A DNA stretch of 64,000 nucleotides from Areca catechu (lineage: Eukaryota; Streptophyta; Magnoliopsida; Arecales; Arecaceae), in contig CM038043.1 in assembly GCA_021397845.1 (NCBI GenBank), positions 128,012,013 through 128,076,012 of the forward strand. The letters are read 5' to 3'. Shown here in pieces: positions 22,301 through 32,839 of the stretch (position 1 is its first letter; each line of letters opens with the position of its first letter). A program made the translations under genes and the position numbers. The notes beneath the pieces are model-generated. The model was not told where the DNA came from and made no database searches. It saw nothing but the letters and a program-made list of their open reading frames with translations.

Positions 22301-23986
22301 TGATGCAGAACAAAAGAGATGATGCGATGCGGAAGTAAAATAAGACTAATTCTCTTTTTTTTTAATATTTTCAGAAGTCGGCTTTGACTCAAAGGAAAGT
22401 TAAACTAAATTGAAAGAAACTATGTAATAATTGAAAGCACAATTTAAAGAAACTAGGTTATCAGAGTAGTTCAGAAGTAAAGGATCGCTGGGGGTTGAGA
22501 AACTCCCAGACCTAGGTTTCGCTCTGAACTTTCAACAGGACAGAAGTAAAGAGAAGAGAAGGGTTATAGACCAGACAGTGATCTTCACAGAGTTTAGTGG
22601 AAGGACTCTCTTGAGCAGATTGTTGGATCCTCGGATTCGGATACCTTCGCAATGGATCCTCCAATACAGGTCCTTTGGCAGAGTTGGCTTCTCCTGAACT
22701 CAAGATCTGGGAAAGAAGAAGAACAAGTTATGAAACCAGATACTCAAGGAAGGATTTACCAGATAGAAGAACTTGAAAGTTGATGTTGCTGAAATCCTGA
22801 TTCTCCTGGATGCTGATCTGACTTCCTCTGGGATTTGCTCTGTATTCGAAGTAGCCGAACTAGACCTGGATGCTGGTGGTCGGCCTCTACTTGGAAGAGA
22901 GGGGCCGTGAGAGATGGGGTAGGCTAGGGTTTGGTGGAATGAAGAGGATGAAGGGCGGCTAGGGTTTGGAATGGAAGTGGCTAACCTATGGTTTTGGGGT
23001 TGGAGATCTCAAACCTCCTCAAGGTTCCTGGGGAACCCGATTTACTCCCTCACGGAGCTCAACACCTGGATGCAAGTGCGGAAGAGAGAAACATAAAGTG
23101 CTCACACAAAATTTGAATTCATTCATCAGTTGTTCTTTAAAACTTACAAGAGGGGTTTATTTTATAGGTCTTTACAAGAGGTTAGGGTTTTACATCTTCC
23201 CATGTGGGACTAATATGATGGATCCTCAAATTAGGCTTGTAAAATCAAATCCTTCTCATATGGCCGACCAAGAGCTTCCATAAGTGTTGATTGTGGCTCC
23301 AAATGGTAAGTAGGTGGCGCCTCCTACCCTTGCTCTTCAAGAAATTTTTTTTTTCCTTCCATGCTTGGTTTTATTTGGAAGTATTTGGGCGCCTCCTAGT
23401 CTTGCTCCACAAGTTTAGGCTTCTTCCTTTCATGGCTCAACTCTTTTGGACACCTCCTTATCTTTCTCCCCAAGTCATGGCTCTTCCCAACTTTGCTTTG
23501 GTCTTTTTAGGCATGGATTGGGCGCCCCCTTGAAGTGCTCCCCAAGAAATGCCTCTTTCCTCCTTTAGCTTGGCCTTTTAAGGTATATATGGGGCGCCTC
23601 CTTGATTTTGGCTTCAAGAAAAATTCTTGCTCCCTTGGGTGTGGGGACCAAGACACTGGGATGGAGATGTGGCACCCCCTGGACTCTGGCGTGTGGCTGG
23701 GAGTGTGGCGCCCACTTACTTGAGCCTGGGAGAAAAATGTGGCACCCTGGACCTTGACTTGAAAAAGGTGGCACCAACCTGGAGAAGACCTAGACCACTA
23801 CAAGGACTTGTACTGAGTCAACATGACTCAACAAAATTTAAATTGCAGGGAAATACAGACTCAAAAAATTAAGTTGACCAAGTCAACCCTTATTACAAAA
23901 CTAGAAAATCCTAATTCTTCGAGCAAGGTCAATAAGAGATCCAGATGGAGCCCTGAAGTCTTCTTCTGAGTCTGGTGCCCGCACCA
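22301..23986 (-). repeat. Element J 3' LTR
   Basis: Left LTR of J; it ends at GCACCA (23986), immediately followed by the gypsy 3' tail (TTCTCCCGGGGTGGGAGGAA on the plus strand), which is equivalent to D at 9164-9184. Open frames around 23291-23872 lie inside the LTR, are duplicated at 28680-29250 and have no recognisable domain. Confidence 0.94.
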
Positions 23987-24740
23987 ATTCTCCCGGGGTG
24001 GGAGGAACTCGACCCTGTCGAGTATGGATCAAGCTGGCTCTGGTATCTCTCCAAGACGTCTAGGTCCAATTCTTGTAATTCTTCTCGGGAGATCCAAGAG
24101 TCATCAGAATCTGGCCTTCCTTGCCAGCGGACCAGGTATCTTTGGTATCCTCGATTACGAGTAGAGATAACCTAATCATCCAGGATCTTTTCAATCTGCT
24201 CTTTCCTCACTGGCCAGTTTGTTGGTGGACACACAGGGTCGGGATCACTCTCAATAACAGGATTAGGTTTCAAAGGCTTACTAGAAATCACAGCTAGCTC
24301 CCTATACTCTACTAAGTCTGTAATGTTGAAAGTAGAGCTATTGCCTAGTTCTGGAGGTAACTCGAGCACATAGGCATTGGATCCTACTCTCTTCACTACT
24401 CTAAATGGTCCAGCTCCTCTAGCATGTAGCTTTCTAACGGCTCCAGGAGGAAACCGCTCAGGCCTTAACCTAATCATTACATAGTCTCCCTCAACAAAAG
24501 TTTTGACTCGCCTTTGAGAATCAGCCAACTTCTTATAAGTTTCATTACTTAAAGTTATTTTGGCATGAATTTCTTTATGCAAGTCCTTTACATGCTATGC
24601 AAGTGCTTCAAGAGACTTGTGTGTGTGGGCTAATAGTGAAATCAGATCAAGTGGTGTGTGAGGCTTGTATCCATGAACAATTTCAAAGGGACTCTAGCCT
24701 ATAGACCTATTGATCGAAACATTGAATGCAATTTTAGCCC
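23987..24740 (-). pseudogene. Element J integrase C-terminus and chromodomain
   Basis: On the minus strand, from about 24735, FNVSINRSIG, SPFEIVHGYKPHTPLDLISL and HKEIHAKITLSNETYKKLAD form the end of the gypsy integrase core. The C-terminal module VMIRLRPERFPPGAVRKLHA and RGAGPFRVVKRVGSNAYVLE follows, with ITDLVEYREL. The chromodomain (RNRGYQRYLVRWQGRPDSDD, SWISREELQELDL) is at about 24000-24180. It closely matches D but keeps some 40 more integrase residues, so the deletion breakpoints differ. A TAA separates the C-terminal module from the chromodomain. Confidence 0.92.
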
Positions 24741-25366
24741 TGGACAAAATACAAATCCCAATTCCTGGTGCTCTCAATCAAACCAAAATCTGAGCCAAAG
24801 CCTAGTAAAGGGTCAAGAAAAACTAAACTAGACTGACGACGCACTCCTAAAGAATGGACTTTATTCCAAAGGAACCCTAGGTCTAAACCTAACAAACTAA
24901 GGCTCTCTAGGTTTGACCTTGGGTCGGAGGAGGGCATGCAAGCATGAAAACTTATTATGGATGCCTAGTAGGTACCATAAGGTCTTCCAGAAGTAGGTGG
25001 CAAACCTAATAGGTTCTAAGGAGTCTTGCAACCTAGAGATCTCAGTAAAGTGTAATCCCATAGCTCTAGAAACATGAGAAGATTCAGGGAAGGGTAGGAA
25101 ATAAGAATCAGAGTTTTGAGGTGGCTTATCGGAAACAAGAAACAAACCTTGGTTATTCAGGACGACCTTAAATGAGGATATTGTTCTATAGGTGCACTCA
25201 TCCAAACCTCATGATTTGCTCTAGGAGGGTCTACAAGTGCAAGTTCTAGGATAGGCTGGGTGCTCCTAGAAGGTGGAAGGTTATCAGGAAGGTCTTTGGA
25301 ATGTTTATCTAGAAAGTCCTCTAAGATACAGTCTTTTTCTTGTTCTTGGACCTTCTCAATGGGCAA
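24741..25366 (-). pseudogene. Element J copy of the unrecognised reading frame shared with D
   Basis: On the minus strand two overlapping frames (25366-25157 and 25205-24897) contain LELALVDPPRANHEVWMSAP, then SYFLPFPESSHVSRAMGLHF and TEISRLQDSLEPIRFATYFW with KTLWYLLG. Aligned by eye with D 9890-10230, the matching columns include SRAMGL, F-x-EI, DS-x-EP, FA-x-YFW-x-TLW-x-LLG. Beyond 24897 the frame is lost. It sits between gag and the integrase tail, replacing RT. I cannot assign it to a family. Confidence 0.55.
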
Positions 25367-26774
25367 TTCTTGTGAACCCCTACCTTCTTCACACTTCTCT
25401 ACCAGATTTGACTCAGGGTGTCTTCTTTGGATTCCTCAATGAGTTCAGGGGTATTCTCACTTAAACTTTCATTTGGTGTAATTTCCTCTTCCTTAACTTC
25501 CTCAAAAGGGTCTTCTCTTAGGGTTAGCTCCTGAATTCTTGAGTGGCAGGGGTCCCCTCAATAACCCCATTAGGTAGGAGTTGGTTAATGAATTATCGGG
25601 AGAGATATCCTCAAATTCTTCTTCTTCATATTCATCTATCAAACTTATGTCAGGCTCATATATTTCTTTCTCAATCTCACTGAAAGGTTCTAATCTATTC
25701 TCCTTTGATTCCTCTTTAAGTACGGCTCTGGTCGGGTCAACTAATTTTGGGATGGCCATGCCTAACTCCTTCTCAGTGTTATCCTTCTGGTCAAGAGGTG
25801 ACACAAGTGGGAATTGACAAACAAAAGTCTGGTTCACTACGGATGTCGGATCAATCGGAACTTGACTCAAGTTGGTAGATGTTGGCTTTAAGTCCAAAGT
25901 ACTTGATTGGTTATATCTTAAAGACCACTCATAGTCTTGGGCTTCTTGGTAGGCTCGGTCTAACTTATTGGTCTTTTCAAGGCATAGCTTCCTATAAATG
26001 TCTGGATGTAACCCAACCCTAAACCTCGATGTGATCTGAGCTTCGGTCTCAATGGTATTGCATTTCATGTCATACCACTGGAAGTCCTCGATATATTTAG
26101 ACACAGGCCTATTACCTTGTTGCAATTGGTACCATTGGTCTAAAAGTCTTTTCTCATAGGATCTACCTAGGTACCTATCTCTCAACTTACTTCTCATATC
26201 TCTCCAAGTATATATTTCCTCTTTTCTTTAATAACACTCACGCTCAATAGCATACCAATGCGACCTAGCATGTTTGGTGAACTTGGTTTTGGCCAACCTA
26301 ACTTGTCCTAATTCCGATATGTTAGTGCACTCAAAATACTGATCCATTTGTTCTTCCCACTTAATATATGTCTCTTGTCTTCCATCAAAAGTGGGTGCAT
26401 AAGGTTCGGTGTTCCTAACGGGTCCCTTCTCTGAGTCAACCAAGTATGGGTATAGGCTCCCAGGGCTAGACTCAGGGGCAAGATCATGGTCATAGGCTCT
26501 TAGATCAAACATCCAATGATTAGGTTCAGGATCCCTGTATAAAGGTCTCTAGGCTCTGGGTGTGGGTGAGGTTGGGGTCTACCAAATTCTGAGTCAGGGG
26601 TCCAATTTCGGTGCCTAGGCTCCTCAAGTACCTGGGCTCGGTCCCTAAATGGGCAACAGTATCAGTCATATCCTGACTCAATTTGGTCATACTTTTGGTA
26701 AGAGTTCTAATCATGACCTCTAAATCAGGTTGGGTTTGACCAGGTTGGTAGGGTACTCCATTCCAGGTGGACAT
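25367..26774 (-). pseudogene. Element J gag
   Basis: On the minus strand the likely start is at 26774 (MSTWNGVPYQPGQTQPDLEV). The capsid-like retrotransposon gag region covers 26512-26228 (APTFDGRQETYIKWEEQMDQ, YFECTNISELGQVRLAKTKF) and 26197-25900 (LRDRYLGRSYEKRLLDQWYQ, SRFRVGLHPDIYRKL). A frameshift or stop near 26226 separates the pieces. The C-terminal part is glutamate-rich (DEYEEEEFEDISPDN). I found no CCHC knuckle or D-S-G protease site after it, unlike D. Confidence 0.88.
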
Positions 26775-27660
26775 GATGATGCAAGCAAACACACCAAATG
26801 AGACTCGACTAAAACGACTATGGGCTAACTAGACCTAGAGCCCAAACTAGATGCCCAATCAAGTGGCAAGCTAGCCTGTAGTAACTCAGGACTCAGCCAG
26901 GCAGGTGTAAGGGGAGTGTTAGGTCCCTAATTGCCAATCCTAGACACCAATCAGTGATTGGCCAGGTAGGCGACCAGCACACAAGCCCTTCGGGATAGAA
27001 TCCCTGAACCACCATTCTAGACACTGAGTACAAAGCACATACAGAGTAACTAGACAAACTGACTCAACACTAGGCTAGACCCGACTTGTTGGTCCCTAGC
27101 CCACTAGGGCAAGTTAAGTCTAATAAATTTTAAAATTTGGCTTAGGATCGAATGAATGGGTGGTGGTTTTGGGCTAAGGAGAGGTTATCAACTCCTCCCC
27201 TTATCTTAGATGCTCAATTGCCCTTAAGATGAATTAGGAGATGATCACTCAAAAAAATTGAATTGCAGAAACACAGAAATAGAATTGCTGTAATTTAACT
27301 CTCAGAAATTTCACAGAAACCAATAAATTATAGTAAAGTTATGTAAAATAGTTTCAATTATATTGGTTCTAGAAAAACAAAAATCATGCAATTTAGAGTT
27401 ACTTGCAATGAGAAACAATTTCTGTAATAGAGTAGTTACAGACTAAAAATAGAACGCTTCCCCCGTTTACAATTCCTGCTACGAAGTTGTAACCCAGCGG
27501 ATCCCCTACACGCCCTAGGAACACCCCGTGGAATGGGAAGAGGAGGCTTGCACCTCGCTTCGTTCCTAGGACCGGACGTCCTGGGGAGTCTACTTCGAGC
27601 AGACAAAGTAAAAAAGAGAGACACTCAAAACATGCAAGCAAGTCAGAAATCCTAGACAGT
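26775..27660 (-). other. Element J 5' leader
   Basis: Untranslated leader between PBS and gag, with no supported gene. It shows clear similarity to D's leader around the phrases CTAGACACCAATC and TTCGGGA (26935-27000 compared with 12140-12210), so D and J descend from a common non-autonomous or parent family. Confidence 0.65.
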
Positions 27661-27672
27661 GCTCTGATACCA
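27661..27672 (-). promoter_or_regulatory. Element J primer-binding site
   Basis: TGGTATCAGAGC on the minus strand, four bases from the 5' LTR end at 27677. Confidence 0.93.
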
Positions 27673-27676
27673 AAAA

Positions 27677-29361
27677 TGATGCAGAACAAAAGAGATGATG
27701 CAATGCGAAAGTAAATTAAGACTAATTCTTTTTTTTTTTACTATTTTCAGAAGTCGGCTTTGACTCAAAGGAAAGTTAAACTAAATTGAAAGAAACTATG
27801 TAATAATTGAAAGCACAATTTAAAGAAACTAGGTTATCAGAGTAGTTCAGAAGTAAAGGATCGCTGGGGGTTGAAAACTCCCAGACCTAGGGTTTCGCTC
27901 TAAACTTTCAACAGTACAGAAGTAAAGAGAAGAGAAGGGTTATAGACCAGACAGTGATCTTCACAGAGTTTAGTGGAAGGACTCTCTTGAGCAGATTGTT
28001 GGATCCCAGGATTCGGATACCTTCGCAATGGATCCTCCAATACTGGTCCTTTGACAGAGTTGGCTTCTCCTAACTCAAGATCTGGGAAAGAAGAAGAACA
28101 AGTTATGGAACAAGATACTCAAGGAAGGATTTACCAGATAGAAGAACTTGAAAGTTGATGTTGCTGAAATCCTGATTCTCCTGGATGCTGATCTGACTTC
28201 CTTTGGGATTTGCTCTGTATTCGAAGTAGCCGAACTGGACCTGGATGCTGGTGGTCGGCCTCTACTTGGAAGAGAGGGGCCGTGAGAGGTGGGGTAGGCT
28301 AGGGTTTGGTGGAATGAAGAGGATGAAGGATGGCTAGGGTTTGGAATGGAAGTGGCTAACCTATGGTTTTGGGGTTGGAGATCTCACACCTCCTCAAGGT
28401 TCCTGGGGAACCCGGATTTACTCCCTCACGGAGCTTAACACCTGGATGCAAGTGCGGAAGAGAGAAACATAAAGTTGCTCACACAAAATTTGAATTCATT
28501 CATCAGTTGTTCTTTAAAACTTACAAAAAGGGGTTTATTTTATAGGTCTTTACAAGAGGTCAGGGTTTTACATCTTCCCATGTGGGACTAATAGGATGGA
28601 TCCTCAAATTAGGCTTGTAGAATCAAATCCTTCTCATATGGCCGGCCAAGAGCTTCCATAAGTGTTGATTGGTGGCTCTAAATGGTAAGTAGGTGGCGCC
28701 TCCTAGCCTTGCTCTTCAAGAAAATTTTTTCCTTCCATGCTTGGTTTTATTTGGAAGTATTTGGGTGCCTCCTAGTCTTTCTCCACAAGTTAGGCTTTTT
28801 CCTTTCATGGCTCAACTCTTTTGGACACCTCCTTTTTTTTCTCCCCAAGTCATGGCTCTTCCCAACTTTGCTTTGGTCTTTTTAGGCATGGATTGGGCGC
28901 CCCCTTGAAGTGCTCCCCAAGAAATGCCTCTTTCCTCCTTTAGCTTGGCCTTTTAAGGTATATATGTGGCGCCTCCTTGATTTTGGCTTCAAGAAAAATT
29001 CTTGCTCCCTTGAGTGTGGGGACCAAGACACTGGGATGGAGATGTGGCGCCCCCTGGACTCTGGCGTGTGGCTGGGAGTGTGGCACCCACTTACTTGAGC
29101 CTGGGAGAAAAATGTGGCACCCTGGACCTTGACTTGAAAAAGGTGGCACCAACCTGGAGAAGACCTAGACCACTACTAGGACTTGTACTGAGTCAATATG
29201 ACTCAACAAAATTTAAATTGCAGGGAAATACAGACTCAAAAAATTGAGTTGACCAAGTCAACCCTTATTACAAAACCAGAAAACCCTAATTCTTCGGGCA
29301 AGGTCAATCAGAGATCCAGATGGAGCCCTGAAGTCTTCTTCTGAGTCTGGTGCCCGCACCA
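27677..29361 (-). repeat. Element J 5' LTR
   Basis: Right LTR of J. It is nearly identical to 22301-23986, apart from scattered substitutions and a few short length differences, for example in the T-run near 27730. Confidence 0.94.
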
Positions 29362-29366
29362 ACCAA

Positions 29367-30094
29367 CCACCCAGATCATCCAAGAAAGGAAGCTAACCGG
29401 GAGATTCAAATCCCATGGGCGGTGGCCCATCATCCGATGCACTGCCAAGTTTCTCAGAATGAGGTGACCATGAGGAGTGTCAGAGCGCATGATAGCTCCT
29501 CTTATCATGAACAGGAAAGGCTCCTCGGGACACCGTCGCACGTGCCTGATAGCCCGGCAGAGATCCCGAGGTGGATGCCCAACGGTAACCTAGTTTGCAA
29601 CAAACTCGGAGTTAATACAACAACCCCAACACACAAGCAAAATACAAGCCAAAACACAATAGAGAAAAAGAAAAGAAAAAAAGAGAATGCACACCCCACC
29701 AGGAAGAGGGCATGGCACCGTAGCATTCCAAAGAAAGGTCGGGACGAAGGGCCATATAGAGACTCCCTCTAACCAGGCCACACTTCCCCGACACACTTGC
29801 GACACACATTCACACAACTCACTCCTCCTCGTGTGGAGTCCATCAAGAGGGTCTCGACCAAGAGGATCTGTTCCCCTGGATCGTCACTGACTTGATCATC
29901 AGAGTGCCCCTGCCAGAAATCTCGGCCCGGATCACTAATCCCTGTCTTGTAGGTCCAGGTCCACCGGACGGCGAGGTAGACAAGGAGAGCACACTCGACT
30001 TGGAGGTATGGGAGTAGAGGATCACCAGGTAGCGAAAGGGAGCGCACTCCGGCGTCGACAGCAGCTACGGGCCACGGCGATCTTGGTGGCAACA
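29367..30094 (+). repeat. Element C 5' LTR, second segment
   Basis: Continues the 5' LTR beyond J and aligns with 38413-39148 in the 3' LTR, with roughly 9% mismatch over the first 220 bp by eye. Many differences are CpG-to-TpG or CpG-to-CpA. It ends GGCAACA, equivalent to AGTAACA in the 3' LTR. Confidence 0.9.
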
Positions 30095-30115
30095 GATTGG
30101 CACGCCAGGAAGGGG
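30095..30115 (+). promoter_or_regulatory. Element C primer-binding site (tentative)
   Basis: Immediately after the 5' LTR the sequence is GATTGGCACGCCAGGAAGGG. This type of TTGGC-CGCCAGG site is used by many plant gypsy elements, but I cannot say which tRNA it matches. It gives C plus orientation, consistent with the polypurine tract at 37201. Confidence 0.6.
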
Positions 30116-30756
30116 GGCAGGATCAAGCCCTCCACCTCTATACAGATAGACACTCCATGGAAGAATTGTGACGACACAGGCTTGAGAGGCCTCTACCTGC
30201 CATGCAAAGGACTCCCTTTCCCAAGGGCACCCACATCGCCTTCTCCTTCTTCAGTGAAAGGCGCCCGGAAAAACATAAGCGTGGACTAGTGGAGTTCTCC
30301 CCGGTTCATCAGTATGCGAGGCTCAGCTAGCAAACCACCGAACTACAATGCCCACCATCGTCGAAGCCCTTCACCGGTCATGGTGAGAGGAAATATTCTT
30401 GCCTCCACCGCGATCACAGCCATGACATTGAAGAATGTCGCAACCTTAAGTAAGAAATCGAGGAACTCATCAAGAGAGGCTACCTCCAAAGGTTCATGGG
30501 GGTCAGACCTCAGGCGAGGCCCCAGATGCTCGTCGCCCTCCCAGCGACTCTAACCATCGACAGCCACCCCACCGTGAAGCCGGTGGGTGTGAGCACCTGG
30601 GGAGCCGTGCGTGCGTCCAAGAGGACCAGGGGAGCAGGGGACCCCGAGAATGATGTCTCCACTATGTGGGAAGGAGAAAATGATGAAGAAAGGCAAATGA
30701 AGATGCCACGGTCGTCAGGATGACGACCGCGAACCACTCTGGAAAAGTGCACCACA
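30116..30756 (+). pseudogene. Element C gag C-terminus with zinc finger, degraded
   Basis: The plus-strand frame at about 30400-30500 reads KYSCLHRDHSHDIEECRNLK, a stop, then EIEELIKRGYLQRFMG. This matches the Tat-branch gag ending, in which a C-x2-H-x-DHGHDTEEC-type finger is followed by L-x2-EIE-LI-RGYL. Upstream gag is mostly gone: only about 300 bp separate the PBS from this motif, whereas a full gag would need well over 1 kb. Downstream frames run toward the protease remnant. Confidence 0.75.
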
Positions 30757-31048
30757 GTTGATAACGGAAGCTCCGTGGATGTGCTTCCTTATGATGCCCC
30801 ATCTTGGAGCGCCACTATGATGACATTTGCTGTCGGTGGGCTTCCCACGGCTCACAACGTCGCCCTGAGATTGACTTAGGCCCAACCTACTCAGCGCCGG
30901 CCCCAATAAAACTCGCCAGCAATGAGCAACCCTGGTGTTACAGTGCTCGGGTTTGGCCAAGAACCTTTGGGCCTAGAAATTCGGTGCTGCACTGGGCAGA
31001 GTCAAATCAGTCCTGAGAATGCGCTAAGCTCCCACCAAACTGGGAAGG
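30757..31048 (+). pseudogene. Element C protease remnant fused by deletion to integrase tail
   Basis: From 30757 the frame reads VDNGSSVDVLPYDAPSWSAT, matching the Tat-type protease signature VDNGSSADIL. It continues as MTFAVGGLPTAHNVAL to a stop near 30880. At about 31020 another frame begins AKLPPNWEG, the start of the conserved (S/P)PNWEGPY block of the integrase C-terminus. It is cut by element I at 31048 and resumes at 33410. RT, RNase H and most of integrase were therefore deleted before I arrived. Confidence 0.75.
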
Positions 31049-31652
31049 TGATGCGGGACAGGGATTGGACTGGATCGCTGGCGAGCATGAATGTCACCAG
31101 AGATTAGGATTTGCAAAAGGAGGAAAGAAGAGGGTACAGGGTTAAGAAAAATACTGGGGTTCACATAGATTCCCCAAGAAGAACAAGCACATAGCAAAGG
31201 GGCTCACACAGATGCCCTAGAAGAACAAGCACATAGCAAAGGGCTCACATAGATGCCTGGGCTCACAAAGATGCCCAAAATCAAGGATCACACAGAAACC
31301 CAGGGAAGATGGAGAAGGGATCATATAGATACCCTAGGATCACACAGATCCTTCACACAGAACAATAGAAATTTTATTCATCCATCCTCCCCCATTACAA
31401 AAGGCTGTGGGTGGTATTTATAGATTTTCCAACCCTCATTTGAATTTGAATAAAAGATAAGAATGAATCAAATTCAAATATAAGATAGGATAAGATAAGC
31501 CTATTCATATATCAATCATAACCAACCAAATCCTAATTCAAATTTTAAACAAAAGATAAATCCTAAATAAATTTATTCCAAAAATGCTTCAAGATCTGTG
31601 CCACTCCAAGAATTATGCTTGCTCCAAGATCCTGCTTGAGATGTCCCCATCA
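31049..31652 (-). repeat. Element I 3' LTR (left)
   Basis: The segment 31355-31652 matches 33115-33409 closely. The stretch 31049-31354 has no counterpart in the other LTR. It contains short imperfect repeats of the phrase CACATAGATGCC / AAGAACAAGCACATAGCAAA (about 31157-31300). Confidence 0.75.
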
Positions 31653-31687
31653 TTCTCCTACGGTGGGGTGAACTCGACTCCGTCGAA

Positions 31688-32731
31688 TCAGGCTGAGCGA
31701 GGTTGATGGAACTGAAACCAATCAAAAAGGACTCCGATTATGGGTTCACCCCTTTTTATTTTTTTTTTATCAACTTCTTTTCTTTTTTTTTTCATCTCTG
31801 CACTAAAACTCGTGTAGCTTTGAAAGCTGTGCAGTGCTAAAATCCATGCTACTCCAAAAAAATGTGCTGGTTGAAGCCGACAACCGTAAAGGGCATTTGC
31901 CTTCACGTTTGTGCACGGGACTTCATCTTCTCCATGGTCCGATGCAGGGTGGAACAGAGCCTCCGACGAGAGGCAGCGGTCAGATCGGCTGTCTCTGGTT
32001 GCAGGCAGAGTAGACAGACGGTCTATGGGGAGCATGGCAGAAATCTGGTGGGGCATCACACGGACCTGCGACACAGGGTTTTCCAGTGGTTGGGGTCGCG
32101 GGCGGCAGTGGGGCAACGCATCCTGGACCTCGGCGGTGGCGGCGGGCCGCACCTGATCTGTGGGGGTGGCGGCATGGGGACGGGCGCGAGCGGCGCCCCT
32201 GGCCTGGCGGCGACTTGCACAGGGGCCGCATGATGGCGGGCACCCATAGGAGCTGGGGGAAATCCGAGCGGAGGGCGGGGCTGAGGAGATGGCGGCGCAG
32301 TTGAAGTGGGCTGGATCGGATCGGTGGGGGGAAGGAGGCCGGGGCGGGAACTTCGGTCGCGGTTTGTTCCGGCGACTGGATGTGGCACCGTGATGCTGGG
32401 CTCGGTCCCGAGGCTCTGTTGCAGAGCTCGGTTCGCCATGGGAGAGAGCAAGCGAGACGAAGGGGATCTTCCGGTGGGCTCTCCGGTTGGGAAGGGCGGC
32501 GACGGGGCTCGGATGGCAAACGGCCATCGTCATTTGGAAAGGGAGGCCACGAGGCTGGTGGGACGGGCGGCACGGTGGGGAGCTCCGCTTCGTTGTCTTC
32601 CTCCTTGTGTTCGATCCCTGATTCCTTACCGTTGGATGAGGTGTTGATGGCATAGATCTCGAACCTACAGATGAGTTGTTGGGGCAAGAGGATGAGGCGG
32701 TGGAGGATGCAGATCTGGCTGACAGTGGCAT
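31688..32731 (-). CDS. Element I uncharacterised proline/serine-rich ORF, 347 codons
   Basis: On the minus strand the start is at 32731 (MPLSARSASSTASSSCPNNS), 93 bases after the PBS. It runs without a stop to 31688, just before the polypurine-like tail. It is the longest open frame in the window. Composition is rich in Ser, Pro, Arg and Ala. The C-terminal 40 residues are lysine-rich (MKKKRKEVDKKKIKRGEP), and a short KRTKRSSPP-like basic patch is near residue 50. I see no gag core, knuckle or enzyme motif. The region is GC-rich and other frames on both strands are also long, so openness alone is weak evidence. It may be a diverged gag N-terminus plus pol tail. Confidence 0.35.
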   Translation of the reverse strand: MPLSARSASSTASSSCPNNSSVGSRSMPSTPHPTVRNQGSNTRRKTTKRSSPPCRPSHQPRGLPFQMTMAVCHPSPVAALPNRRAHRKIPFVSLALSHGEPSSATEPRDRAQHHGATSSRRNKPRPKFPPRPPSPHRSDPAHFNCAAISSAPPSARISPSSYGCPPSCGPCASRRQARGAARARPHAATPTDQVRPAATAEVQDALPHCRPRPQPLENPVSQVRVMPHQISAMLPIDRLSTLPATRDSRSDRCLSSEALFHPASDHGEDEVPCTNVKANALYGCRLQPAHFFGVAWILALHSFQSYTSFSAEMKKKRKEVDKKKIKRGEPIIGVLFDWFQFHQPRSA

Positions 32732-32823
32732 CCCTGGTAATCAAAACAGGAGGTTGCACGGGATGCTTGACGATGGTTTGATAACGGGCTCGGGGAGGAA
32801 GAAGAAGAAATCCTAATCCTCTA

Positions 32824-32835
32824 GCTCTGATACCA
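32824..32835 (-). promoter_or_regulatory. Element I primer-binding site
   Basis: The minus strand reads TGGTATCAGAGC, four bases from the LTR boundary at 32840 (LTR end TTCCCTACCA). Confidence 0.85.
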
Positions 32836-32839
32836 AGAT

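Larger units (their letters stand above)
22301..29361 (-). mobile_element. Element J: non-autonomous chromodomain Ty3-gypsy retrotransposon inserted in C's 5' LTR
   Basis: LTRs are 22301-23986 (1686 bp) and 27677-29361 (1685 bp), both starting TGATGCAGAAC and ending GCACCA. The target duplication ACCAA is at 22296-22300 and 29362-29366, and the intact C LTR at 38400-38412 confirms the empty site. The PBS (minus strand) is at 27661-27672. The internal region is about 3.7 kb: gag, an acidic region, the frame shared with D, and integrase C-terminus plus chromodomain. RT, RNase H, integrase core and protease active site are not found. LTR mismatch is about 3% over 205 bp by eye, among the lowest in the window. 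Confidence 0.96.

Noticed and set aside
23291..23872. Open frames rich in Trp/Phe inside J's LTR, duplicated at 28680-29250
   Set aside because: They lie inside the LTR, differ between the two LTR copies by frameshifts, and have no domain.
30116..30756. Open frames upstream of the zinc finger in C as an intact gag
   Set aside because: Frames shift repeatedly and the interval from PBS to zinc finger is too short for a complete Tat-type gag; only the C-terminal motif is recognisable.
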